Assembly: GCA_009801015.1 (NCBI GenBank)
Contig: VHZZ01001364.1
Location: 72,820 to 95,030, forward strand
Direction of reading: 5' to 3'
DNA: 22,211 nt
Source of the DNA: Silene noctiflora
Taxonomy: Eukaryota > Streptophyta > Magnoliopsida > Caryophyllales > Caryophyllaceae
Below, piece by piece: positions 1 through 9,424 of this stretch (position 1 is its first letter; the number at the start of each line of letters is the position of its first letter). Position numbers and translations under genes: made by a program. The notes beneath the pieces were generated by a model. The model saw only the letters and a program-made list of their open reading frames with translations, was not told the DNA's origin and made no database searches.

Positions 1-728
1 GTGATTATTATGGAGACGTGAGGCGGTTGGGAGACCGTCTCACGCTCGGGTCGCCTCTTGGAGCTTCCCACTCCAAGAGGGATGTGCACATTAATGGCTT
101 GAGTTATGGAGGGACGCGTGAGGCTGAGTCACGTTGTCTATCAGGGGATCCGAGTCGCTCTCGGGTCCGGTACCGCCGACGTGTTCGGAGTACCTTTTGA
201 TGGGCTGTTTTCCGGCTGTTGTGGGGGGTGGTGCTGCGGTGCTGTCACCGAGTACTGGGTACGTCTGGACGTGTTCTGGTACCGGTGTGGTGTGATTGGA
301 GATTTTGTCACATGCATTTTATTGTCGTATTGCATAATCGTATTTCATTCGTTATGTCTTACATGTTTATATTATCGAAACTGACCGTTTGTGGCTATGT
401 GTTAACTGTCACCTATTTCCGGGGTAGCCTGCGTCAATCCATATGATATTCCGATCATATGGGGAGCAGGTTAGGTACAGGTTGCATTTGTGGTGACGTG
501 GGAGACGGGACGAGCTACGCTTTTTGATTTGAGTCGGCATGAGATAGATTTGTATTAGAGAGTTGTATTAGGATGACTTGTATTTATTTATTCATTTGTT
601 TACATTTATGTAATTCGTTAAATCCTTATTGATAATAAAGGCTTCTTGATTGTATCTCTGAAACACTACCTCGGGAAACCGAGATGGTAATGCTTCTATT
701 ATCTTGACCGGATAATTGGGGTGTTACA
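1..728 (+). mobile_element. LTR of a probable Ty3/gypsy element, cut by the window start
   Basis: The stretch ends in TGTTACA at 722-728, a usual LTR 3' terminus, and LINE coding sequence begins at the next base. An AATAAA poly(A)-type signal lies at 634-639, about 90 bases before the end, so the plus orientation is preferred. Base composition is clearly GC-richer in the first 300 bases than in the flanking LINE and falls towards the 3' end. Two perfect hairpins are visible (54-80 and about 439-464). No internal coding region of the element is in the window, so it may be the 3' LTR of a longer copy or a solo LTR. The gypsy assignment rests on the terminal motif and length only. It is treated as a fossil. 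Confidence 0.6.
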
Positions 729-2732
729 ATACTTACCTCGTTCTGATTCCTAAGCTCGATGTCCCGGAGAGAATTACACAATTCCGTCCTATAAGCTTAT
801 GCAATGTGGCCTATAAAATTATTAGCAAGACTATTGCAAACCGAATTCGAAAGGTACTACCTCATGCTATTTCTGAAACTCAAAGCGGATTTGTGCCGGG
901 CCGACAAATAACAGATAATATTGTTATTTTTCAAGAAGCAATCCATTCTATGCGAAAGAAAAAAGGCACAACCGGAATTATGGCTATCAAGATCGACTTA
1001 GAGAAGGCCTATGACCGCTTGCGTTGGAGTTTCATCCGAGACACTTTATTAGACATGGGCTTCCCAAATATTCTAGTTGACGTGGTAATGGAATGTGTAA
1101 CATCAACACGAATGAAAATTTTATGGAATGGAGAATCCACTGAAAAATTCAAACCAACTAGAGGGGTTAGGCAAGGAGACCTATTGTCATCATATCTCTT
1201 TGTCATGTACTTAGAAAAGCTTCAGCAAGTGATCGATCAAGAATTCCGCAATCACAATTGGAAGCCGATTATTTGAAGCCGAAATGGACCTTATATTATG
1301 AATCTCTTCTTTGCGGATGACATGGTCCTTTTTGGAGAAGCCGCTGAGGAACAAGCTATAGTCATAAGGTACGTGTTGGACAACTTTTGCAAAGAATCGG
1401 GGGAGAAGATAAGTGAAGCCAAATCAAGGGTGTTTTTCTCAAGCAATACCGACCAAACAACACGGGATGAAGTCAATGCAGCTCTCGGCTTTCAAGAAAC
1501 TGATGACCTGGGAACCTACCTAGGAATGCCTACTATAAATGGCAGGGTCACACGCCACACTTCCAAACATCTCGAGGATAAAGTAAATAAACGCTAACTG
1601 GATGGTCGACTAAAAAGCTCTCGCTTGCTGGACGTACAACTCTAGTCCAATCTACTTTATTTATCAACCTTAGCGAATTATAGTATGCAAACCGCTAAAA
1701 TTTCAAGGTCAGTATGTGACTCTATTGATAGAAAATCTCGCCGTTTTCTATGGGTAGGAAATGAAAACAAGCATTCTATCCACCTTATTCCATGGGAGAA
1801 CGTGCAAAAACCCAAGTCAGTAGGAGGACTAGGCATACCGTCGGCAAGACAAGCCAACGCAGCATTCCTAACTAAGCTTGGTTAGGGAGTTTTATTCGAA
1901 CCAAATAGCCTTTGGTAAAGAGTTCTACGAACCAAATATTGTCATAATAGACTGAACATCGACATATTTCAGGCTAAGAGGAGTATGTCTAATGTATGGG
2001 ACGGAATAACATCTCAAACTCGAACGATTGTACAAGGAACAGCCACAGTCGTGGGTAATGGCAGAAGAACACTCTTTTGGGACCATGCTTGGGTAGATGG
2101 GCTATGTCTCAGTGATCATACCATTGCACCGATTCCTGACGATATTTTGGGAGCGATTGTTAGTGAAATGTGGAGTGAAAATATTGGTTGGAAATGGGAC
2201 ATTTTTTCCAATTACCTACCGCAAGAAATTCTACAAAATATAGCATCCATATCCTTGTTTAATAATCCGGATTACTGGCAAGGTACCTCTTCGAGAAAGT
2301 TTACAATTAAATCGGCTCATAGTTATTTACGAGGAAACGATCCTATCGAGTCCCCTAAATCTATTGCTTGGAGAACGATTTGGAGGCTTCCGGTGCAACA
2401 ACGGGTTCTTATGGCTTGCATCCCATGACCGTCTTATGGTTAACGCCAACCGAGTTATAAGAAATTTGGGGGATGATCCAAGTTGTCCATGGTGCGATGA
2501 GCATGAGGAAACAACCGAACACCTTCTCCATTCTTGCCCAATTTCGAAGCAGGTGTGGGCATTAGTAGGTATACATCACTCTAACATCTCGTTTTATAAT
2601 TCCCCATTCAAAGATTGGATATCAAATAGCGCTAATAATAATGTGCGTACAAGCGAAGCTGATTGGCCTATCTTCTTCGCTCTTACATGTTGGTGGTTAT
2701 GGAAATGGCGAAATAATGTGATATTTAGATGA
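729..2732 (+). pseudogene. LINE ORF2 pseudogene: reverse transcriptase and zf-RVT part
   Basis: The first block (frame of base 731, to 1276) carries the LINE signatures VLIPK, FRPISLCN, QSGFVPGRQITDN, the palm aspartate in IKIDLEKAYDRL and the GVRQGDLLS motif. The second block (about 1277-1597) carries FADDMVLFGEA, the catalytic Asp-Asp pair in its FADD form. Further blocks at 1685-1885 and 1985-2428 match the linker region (RRFLWVG, GNGRRTLFWDHAW). The block at 2364-2732 has the zf-RVT pattern CPWC followed by EHLLHSC. Damage in the host-gene sense: an in-frame TGA at 1274-1276, a frame change near 1593 restored before 1685, stops near 1883 and 1910, a frame change near 2400, and a TGA at 2730-2732. 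When intact it would have copied LINE RNA at nicked target DNA. Confidence 0.85.
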
Positions 2733-3317
2733 GAGAACGAAAACCCGATCGAGCAACAAAATTTCTTGTATCAGCAATTCGAAGCTACTAAAAAAGCATT
2801 TGATAAGTTCGATATTTTTATACCGCACCCTCCTCCTTCAAATATGGAGATCTATATCCGATGGCTACCTCCACCACATGGGTGGACTCTCCTAAATACA
2901 GATGGAGCGTCTAAAGGGAATTCGGGGGCAGCTGGTGGAGGAGGGATTCAGATGAAAGCCGAGATGTTAGCTCTTCTAACCGGTTTGGAACGGGCTAAGA
3001 TGCTGAATGTAAGGAAGTTGTTAATTCAGATGGACAACTCCCCATGTGTGAAACTTATTAACGAGAACCAATTGGTAAGTAATAGCTTGAAATTTATCGT
3101 CAAAAGGTGCCAAAAGTTGATTCAGGAGCCCCACTAGATAGTCAAGACGGAGCATACGTATAGATAACCCAATTGAGCGGCGGATTTAATAGCAAATAAG
3201 GGTGTTGAAGCTAGTACTATCCCTATGTATTTAGACATTCCTTTCAACGATCTTCGTCCTATCCTTCAGAAGGATATTTTTGGGGTTGCAATCCCCCGTG
3301 TAATAGCTAGAAATTAG
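2733..3317 (+). pseudogene. LINE ORF2 pseudogene: C-terminal RNase H domain
   Basis: In the frame continuing from the zf-RVT block, NTDGASKGNSGAAGGGG gives the first RNase H aspartate, AEMLALLTGLERA gives the glutamate, and LIQMDN gives the second aspartate. The stretch between GGGG and the AEM glutamate is about 20-25 residues shorter than in usual plant LINE RNase H domains, so part of the central beta-sheet has been lost. Stops occur at 3135-3137 and shortly after, yet the frame stays recognisable (AADLIANKGVEAS) to a final TAG at 3315-3317. This domain would degrade the RNA strand of the hybrid during reverse transcription. Its frame is the same as that of the preceding zf-RVT block. Confidence 0.8.
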
Positions 3318-3355
3318 TTTCGTTAAGGTCTTACCCCTCTTTCGTACAAAAAAAA

Positions 3356-4149
3356 GGATAAAAACGGGTAAAATAATAATAATATATGTTTACTCCTTAC
3401 AAAAGTTAGTTAATTACTAATCCAAATTTAGTAGAATTTGACTTTATTAATGTAAAAAAAAAAAATCCTTAATATAGTATTAAATCGAAGTCGCAACAAT
3501 GAAATGCAACCATCTTGTAAAATTTTGAAGATCATAGTGACCGTGAAACTATACTCGATGTGATTAGAAAGATTATGTATCGACATTGAACATAATAAAC
3601 TTAAATTTAATAACAGGCTACATATTCAAATAATCAAAATTTGAAACGTTCATATAATTCAAATGCACAGAGAAAAAGTAATTAGGGAAATTTATGTGAT
3701 TGTGCTTAAATTATTTAGTTTTGTGAGATATTTTTTATTTCTTTTTAAACACCTAACTGTTTGTGCTTGTTTGTTTTTGCCTGACCCTTACTTCACACGG
3801 TTTTCAAATAACGCTTGAATAACATAAACTAAATTAGATACTTAAAAATAAAGATGAAAAGGGGAAATGCAACGTCTTACTAAGCATGTATAGTGAATGT
3901 CACCTACAATCAAGTGTTTGCTTATGTAAGTCTATGTCAAAGTCTTATGGAATTTGGTGCATTAGTAATATAATAATTGTTATGAGATCGTCTCTTAAAA
4001 AAATTTGCTCTAAACTAATTAGCTATCCATTTTGCTACAAAAAAACCCTAATAATTGGGTAATAATCCGAGTAGTTTTCATGAATTGTTCTGGAGTTTAT
4101 GTTTAAGACCACCAGATTCTTCAAACACACTAAAGCGAATATTTAATTT
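3356..4149. other. AT-rich intergenic stretch, no gene seen
   Basis: This follows the LINE tail. It has many A and T runs, no long open frame, and no domain or RNA gene that I recognise. It most likely holds very old repeat debris. Confidence 0.5.
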
Positions 4150-4247
4150 GCACTCTTCCTTTTTAATCATTTGTTTATTTTTAATTAAAATATTTTTTTG
4201 CAAAGAACAAACAAAAACAAATAAATGATTGAAACTCGGAGAATAGT
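4150..4247. mobile_element. Degenerate Stowaway-like MITE
   Basis: Imperfect inverted arms face each other. The left arm contains AATCATTTGTTTATTTTTAA and the right arm contains AACAAATAAATGATTG. The arms match the ends of the better preserved copy at 15946-16036, so both belong to the same Tc1/mariner-derived family. The outer ends are eroded and the TA duplication is not certain. Confidence 0.5.
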
Positions 4248-4877
4248 TTTTACGACGGAAGCAACATAAGCTTGATCATGGTTGCTTCCGAGCTCCTCCC
4301 TAATACGAGTGGTCATCATCTGGCACACGTCCACACACTATTATCCCAAAAGTTAATGACACTTATTGAAAGATTGGTCTATCCACATGAGTCTAATGAT
4401 CACAGCATTACCCACACTTCCCAAGTCTATACCCTAATAATAGAGACTTTAGTAATCTTAAGGACTTGTTTCACTAATAAATGACCCTAGACAACGAAGC
4501 CAAAGCACCTTCACTGGTGGAAAAGCATTCCTTGCACAAAAGTTAAGTTTATTGTATTTGTATAATCAATTGGTTTAGGGATTACTACAATAATTCGTAT
4601 TGCTTTTACTCTCTGGTCATATACATGCATGGTATTATCACTGGGAAAAACTAGACAGAATTTGCCTGTTTTTTAGATGTCCTTTTTGCGTGAACTTAAA
4701 ACTTGCAAAAACGACTAAAAGATTTACAAGAAACATTTCTGCAAAGCGGATTTCCATTCAAAACGAGCAACACTACGGAAATGACAACCGTCGGCTTTCA
4801 ATAAATGAAAAACTAAATGTCATACGACTTAAAAGGGGGATTTAGGGATTTGGTGTTATAAAATAGGTACCTGTAAC
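4248..4877. other. Intergenic stretch, no gene seen
   Basis: Short open frames occur at 4272-4484 and 4600-4845, but neither shows a recognisable family motif, a splice context or codon regularity. I see no RNA gene or clear repeat end here. Confidence 0.45.
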
Positions 4878-5132
4878 TAGACCTGGCAAACGGGTCAATC
4901 GAACTGGATTCGAGTCGGGTAAGTTCCGATAGGATCTATTTCGGGTGTGCAAGATTCGGGTCATTTTCAAGTCAACTATTATCAAGTTATTCATGGATAA
5001 TAATCAGTTTGCAACAATAAACATTCGGGTCGAGTTATTGTAGGTTTGGTCAATTCGAGTTTCAGGTCAAGTTCGAGTCATGAGTTCCGGTCTCGGATCG
5101 GGTTATCCGGGATCGGGACAATTTTTCCAAGC
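4878..5132. mobile_element. CGGGT-rich hAT-like non-autonomous repeat
   Basis: The left end reads TAGACCTGGCAAACGGGTC, a terminus found on common plant CGGGT-rich repeats usually assigned to hAT-like MITEs. The body is rich in TCGGGT and GGTCAAG words. The right end, ATTTTTCCAAGC near 5121-5132, looks like an eroded form of the complement of that terminus. I could not define an 8-base target duplication. There is no coding capacity. Confidence 0.5.
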
Positions 5133-5306
5133 ACACACAAATCACAACTAATTTCAGGTAATACACTGCGCGACGGAAATTCCATAACAAGGGTTTTATT
5201 ATATACCTATATACAGAGTAGACCATTAGCCTTTTATATTATATAAGTCTATAACTCATCATTGTTACTATAATTTGTAGGCCAAAGTATTTTGTTTCCT
5301 ATGTTA

Positions 5307-5335
5307 TACTCCCTCTATCCTAATTGATAGGTATC
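5307..5335. mobile_element. Stowaway-type left end fragment
   Basis: TACTCCCTCTATCC is the same terminal word as in the other Stowaway copies of the window. The partner end is not found, and the fragment stops where the SINE tail begins, so the SINE may have landed in or next to it. Confidence 0.4.
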
Positions 5336-5838
5336 TTTTTTTTTTTTTTTTTATGAGATGAAGGAACCCGAGATTGCTACTTTTGCTGAGCAGCGGATAA
5401 ATTCTCGAGTACACGTGTTTAAAAAGTGGTCGGCACTAGCCGATCTCGACAAGACATGGTCGGATATGTTCCATTCCGGTATTCACGTCAACTAAAAGTT
5501 GGTGAATGGTATCCGGTCCGACCCAGTGTGGTCCACATATAGCTAAAAAAATCCTCTTCTTTGTCGGTCCGGTCCGGTCCCAACTTCAAAAACCGGACTT
5601 AAAGGGTCACCGGTCTGGTCTCTAGGTTTTGATTTTACGGAACTCCGTATCCAGATTCATTCGTCCGGACCGGTGAACACCCCTACCCCAGTGTATACGT
5701 AATATCATGTAAATTACGTATATCAATTCAACCACCCGATAGGTTATAGGCTCGAAGTCAAGAGAGCATAGTCACAACTCACAAGCCATAAATAACCTCC
5801 ACAAGGTTGTTATTCTTGGAGAGGTTTGAACTATGATC
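5336..5838 (-). mobile_element. tRNA-derived SINE, minus strand, split by an insertion
   Basis: Read on the minus strand, a tRNA-like head lies near 5838-5750 (eroded box A and a TTCGAGCCT box B-like word), and the element ends in an A17 tail, seen as T17 at 5336-5352. Its two halves, 5353-5416 and 5693-5838, are both similar to the uninterrupted copy at 21275-21440. The segment between them is absent there and is annotated separately as an insertion. SINEs of this kind are RNA polymerase III transcripts moved by LINE machinery. No family name is given because I cannot search one. Confidence 0.55.
5417..5692. mobile_element. Non-autonomous hAT-like element inserted in the SINE
   Basis: It is flanked by near-identical 8-base words, GTACACGT (5409-5416) and GTATACGT (5693-5700), the target duplication length of hAT elements. 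The right end has ACCGGTGAACACCCCTACC, whose complement TAGGGGTGTTCACC is a common hAT-like terminus. The interior has tandem GGTCCGGTCC. The left terminus is poorly preserved. The segment is missing from the second SINE copy, which supports insertion after the SINE. Confidence 0.55.
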
Positions 5839-5853
5839 CTTAAGAAAAAATAA

Positions 5854-6148
5854 GGGGTTGTTTGGTTGCCCCCTTAAATCATGGGAAGTAGAACTTCCCA
5901 TGAATTAGCTTAATGTGATGTTGTTTGGTTGCCCATTTCATGGGAATTAGAACTTCCCAAGGAACTTTAATTCCTCCATAATGTAGGAAGTTGCTTACCT
6001 AGCCCCCCCTTGGTAAGTGCAACTTCCCACCTGAATTCACTTCCTACATGACAACTAAACAACATTTTTGCAATTCACATAAATTAAAAATTCACATGAA
6101 CGTAACTTCCTGGAAACTTCATCTTCCCGTGTTGAACCAAACAACCCC
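5854..6148. mobile_element. Tourist-like (PIF/Harbinger) MITE with nested inverted repeats
   Basis: A perfect 14-base terminal inverted repeat GGGGTTGTTTGGTT opens the element, and AACCAAACAACCCC closes it. TAA flanks both sides (5851-5853 and 6149-6151), the 3-base duplication expected of PIF/Harbinger. Length is 295 bases. Inside, TGTTGTTTGGTTG at 5919-5931 and CAACTAAACAACA at 6052-6064 form a second, inner inverted repeat. A perfect 10-base hairpin (CATGGGAAGT) lies at 5880-5902. There is no open frame, so any movement would need a transposase supplied elsewhere. Confidence 0.85.
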
Positions 6149-6177
6149 TAAGTGTCTTTGTTTGAAGGCATTCACAT

Positions 6178-6534
6178 TGTTGGATCTATGCCTTAAATCT
6201 GTTCGTCCCTCCTTCAAACGACTATGATGGGGTCTCGCCTCCAAAACCTAAACGATATCTGTTATCTAATTGGGCTAGGTTTTCTGTATTGGGCCTTTTA
6301 GGTCATTCTGTATTAGGTCTTAAAGTATATTATATAAACTCTCTAAATTTCTCCCTAGCAGTTATGCATATTTGAATCCGAATTTGAAAATCTGTAAGAC
6401 TCCTCACAATAGGAATAAAACTCTCCTCCTTTCTGCCATGTGAACGTAGTTAACACACTGTTAGTAAACCACATAAATATGTATGTTGCTTTCTTTATCG
6501 TTCTTTATTTGTCTTTCTCGCTTCTATTATAACA
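6178..6534 (+). mobile_element. Solo LTR, probable Ty1/copia
   Basis: It begins TGTTGGATC and ends TATAACA, the usual TG...CA limits, with copia-like start. Flanks are CACAT (6173-6177) and CGCAT (6535-6539), a 5-base duplication with one difference. A TATATAAACTC promoter-like box lies near 6331-6343. No internal region follows on either side, so it is most simply a solo LTR left by recombination. One substitution in the duplication and no partner LTR suggest it is not recent. Confidence 0.7.
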
Positions 6535-6539
6535 CGCAT

Positions 6540-7531
6540 AAAAAGTTAAATAGATAACTATTTACTAAAGTAAAAGAAGAAATAATTATCAACTCTCTCT
6601 TATTTCTGTTGTAAGTATATAAACAAATTCAAAAACATATTTATAACACTAATTATTTATTCTCATCTTGTCTTTATTAATATAAGAACATTTAGAGCAA
6701 TTCTATGTGTCCACGTCATTCACCTCCAGTTTTTTTTCCCTTTTTTTAAAATCATTGAATGCAGGACCCATGGAAAATATTAAAGAATTAATTAACGAAT
6801 AAATGTCGATGTTTATGTTTTGTACGTAAATGTTTACATTTATGTTTTGTACTTAAATATTAATAAATAAACGTAAACTACAACAAAAAAAAGAACAAAT
6901 ACGAAAAAAAAATAATACAAATAAATTTTCTTGAAAAAGAATTACGGATGACATAAATAAATAAGATTCAAGATAAATTAAAATTACATAAAATGAGAAA
7001 AAAAATCAGAAAGTTTTGTAAAAATTGAAAAAATTAAGTATGGGAAATATGCTTATACAATAATACTATCAAATTTATTTGATTATCGTCTGTAGAAGAC
7101 AGAAATCTCGGCAAAAGGGATCAANNCATTCGGATTTGTGCNGTCTTAAAGACGATCAANACAATTGAANTGTTTGACGTTGGATTNAAAAGAACANGCT
7201 GNAAATATTTGTNGATAAATGCATCATTTTTAGGNTGAGAGATGAGATTTAGAGTGNGAGGTGNGATNGTGATTGGTGAAGTTACAGGTAAATGCGAGAG
7301 AAAGGGAAAGAGATTAGTTGAGCTAGGGTTTGTGAGATAGAATGAATTTATATGAGTGTCATATTGGATTTTGTTAAGATTGTGATTCATGAGCCCCTAA
7401 TTGCAATTGTTATGGATTGTTTAAACAATTTGCTCAAAATAATTTTGACCCATTCACAAATCACCAGTAATTTGATATGGAGTTATTTTTACGGGTTACT
7501 CATTACTTACTGCATATTACGGAGTATTTTG
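6540..7531. other. AT-rich intergenic stretch with 13 ambiguous bases
   Basis: No gene is supported. A short near-duplicate (TTTATGTTTTGTACGTAAA and TTTATGTTTTGTACTTAAA) occurs within 6810-6860. Thirteen N bases lie between 7125 and 7268, mostly single. A TACGGAGTA word is at 7518-7526. Confidence 0.5.
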
Positions 7532-7642
7532 TACTCCCTCTGGCTCATTCTCTTTGTTTCATATGTTTATTTATTTATATTAAGATATGGCTAACAAATA
7601 AAAAAAGAAAATAATAAAAATATGATTGAGACGAAGAAAATA
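7532..7642. mobile_element. Degenerate Stowaway-like MITE
   Basis: The left end TACTCCCTCTGGCTCATTCT and the complement of the right arm (TTCGTCTCAATCAT) both resemble the Stowaway terminus seen in other copies of the window. The right end is eroded, so the limit is approximate. Confidence 0.35.
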
Positions 7643-7799
7643 TAAATTTGGGTTGAAATGATATTAGACTGTTTTAGTTAATTCTATATTTATGTTTCTT
7701 GAATTGTATTGTAAACCCTTTTAAATTTTGACAATTGTTTCGATTTTATAGCAACATTTACATTGTTAGCTATTTATGATTTTTTCATACATTGCATTT

Positions 7800-8035
7800 A
7801 ATATACTACTCCTATATCATGTTTTAACATTGAATTCGTGCATTTTTTTCACGGATCTAAAAAATTTATACGTTTCAAACCATTGCAATTTTTGCACGTG
7901 TTTTAACCTATTATCATTATAAAAGAAATAGGGTACAAAATATTCATGTATTTTGGTAATATTTTTTAAATGTTAATCATTATATCAATGTTCTTAAAAA
8001 CATACCCGTGCAATTATGCACGGATTGAAAACTAA
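7800..8035 (+). mobile_element. Helitron-like 3' end
   Basis: A 7-base stem (CCGTGCA 8006-8012, TGCACGG 8017-8023) with a 4-base loop is followed after 8 bases by CTAA at 8032-8035 and then T. This is the Helitron 3' pattern of hairpin plus CTRR inserted before T. A related but weaker hairpin with CGTGCA and CACGG is at 7839-7856. The 5' TC end is not identifiable, so the start given is only a guess. No helicase or Rep coding sequence is present, hence non-autonomous. Confidence 0.5.
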
Positions 8036-8285
8036 TTATTATTTAAATATATGGTTTTTGTAGATCAATAAAACTTTATAATATAATCTGTATGATTAGA
8101 TTAAACTATAAAAAAAAATTGGCCCGTACGAAGAAGTTTTACGTGATTAAGGTTACAATCTCTAATTTAATCCTTATGTACTATTTGTAAAGAGTGTGTG
8201 AGATGCCCCTATTACTACTAGGATTTAAATTGATGTCTTTGTTTATTTAGAAATTCTCGCTAGGATAGCAATCCAATTATCCAAA
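8036..8285. other. Spacer without a recognised gene
   Basis: AT-rich sequence between the Helitron-like end and the TRIM-like element. I see no open frame or repeat end of note. The true left limit of the TRIM-like element may lie a few bases inside it. Confidence 0.4.
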
Positions 8286-8924
8286 TCTCACATTAGAAAA
8301 GAAGAGAGATCTTGTCGAGTTTATAATAGACCTATCACTCCGTTAGTATGATATATTTTGAAAAGAAGTTCATAAACAAATCCTTGTGTGTATACTTGTC
8401 CCAAAGCAGACAATATCACTTTAATGTAACAGAGTGGTGGAAACGGCAACTCCCAACAAGTGGGGTATCAGAGCCGATGGTATGGTTCGGCTACTAATGT
8501 AACGGAGAGTCGATGGTTAGGGTGGGTTCAGTGTGTACGTAGTGAACTGCCTTTGCCAATGTGGATGAGCACTGAGAGCCCTTTGTGTGACCTCATGATT
8601 TGAGTTATGTAGTTGCTTTGTGTGGAAAGTCTTCACGTTAATGTAGGATCAGGCGGCGGATCCTGTTGGGTGATAACAGCGGTATAAGATAGACAGATAT
8701 TATCGTTCGAGGGAAGGATAATAATGTGGTCATTGGTTTAGTAACCACCACCCCAACCCCACATTGAAAAAGAAGAGAGGTGTTGCCTAGTTTAAACGAG
8801 ACATGTCACTCTATTAGTATGTGGCCTTTTGAGAAGGCGACCAGAAACAAATTCGTACATGCTTGGCCCAAAACAAACAATATCAAACTAATGTGACCGA
8901 GTAATAGAGGCGGCAGTCCCAACA
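8286..8924 (+). mobile_element. TRIM-like short LTR element
   Basis: Two direct repeats of about 170 bases (8286-8458 and 8757-8924) share words such as AAGAAGAGAG, CATGTCACTCTATTAGTATG-like blocks and the end CCCAACA. Right after the first lies GGTATCAGAGCC (8463-8474), the complement of the initiator-Met tRNA 3' end used as primer-binding site, and a purine-rich GAGGGAAGGATAATAATG tract precedes the second. The internal part is about 300 bases with no coding capacity. Terminal repeats, primer site and size fit a terminal-repeat retrotransposon in miniature. The repeats differ at many positions, so the copy is old. TG starts and the target duplication are not clear. Confidence 0.7.
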
Positions 8925-9029
8925 CAAGATCGTTATAAGGTAACAACAATTTTATTATAATTGTTATGTACAATTCATCATTCATTATTACCATTACATA
9001 AAAATCTTTACTCCTATTATGATAGGGAG

Positions 9030-9225
9030 TACACCCTCTATGTCGCTCAATAGTTATCTATTTTCTTTTGGGTGTTATTTATTTTCATTTTTGGCATATT
9101 TTTGTGGATCTTTCCATATGCAAGTGGGAGATGGATGATTTGTGGGGTTCAATAACGTTCTCACATATTTCCTTGATTTTGGTGCCAAAAATAAAAGATA
9201 ATTATTAATCAAAACGGATGAAGTA
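9030..9225. mobile_element. Stowaway-like MITE of about 190 bases
   Basis: TA-flanked inverted arms: the left begins TACACCCTCTATGTCGCTCA and contains AATAGTTATCTATTTT, and the right contains AAAAGATAATTATTAATCAA and ends GGATGAAGTA. The arms pair over about 35 bases with mismatches. The interior is non-coding. It is longer than the 15946-16036 copy and of a different subfamily. Confidence 0.6.
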
Positions 9226-9424
9226 TGATTTACCCACATAACCATCTTACTAACTAGATATCAAACTATTTAAAGTAATGTGAGTCCCTTGGAATTCACG
9301 ATTAACAAGTACAGTTAGTCTTCATTAAGACAGGTATAGACGTATAATTAGTTTCCCTTGGGATTTGTGTAAGTTGTAACATGGCTAGTTTCTATAAAGA
9401 CAGAGGTATCCATTTTAATATTAA

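Larger units (their letters stand above)
729..3355 (+). mobile_element. Truncated L1-type LINE with C-terminal RNase H
   Basis: A non-LTR retrotransposon remnant. The endonuclease part and the first part of the reverse transcriptase are missing because an LTR abuts it at 728/729. Reading downstream one sees the reverse transcriptase, the thumb and linker region, a zf-RVT zinc-binding module, and an RNase H domain, followed by a short 3' UTR and an A-rich tail at about 3348-3355. This domain order is that of plant L1-type LINEs. Several in-frame stops and frame changes show it is dead. Fusion of a plant-type RNase H to ORF2 is known for many plant L1 lineages. The missing 5' half should lie upstream of the LTR element, outside this window. 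Confidence 0.9.

Noticed and set aside
106-446. Overlapping plus-strand frames near the window start
   Set aside because: They lie in the LTR, overlap each other in different frames and show no protein motif.
7121-7390. Minus-strand open frame of 89 codons
   Set aside because: It spans most of the ambiguous bases, so its openness is an artefact of N codons.
8463-8474. GGTATCAGAGCC as part of a tRNA gene
   Set aside because: Only the primer-complementary word is present. There is no cloverleaf around it. It is the primer-binding site of the TRIM-like element.
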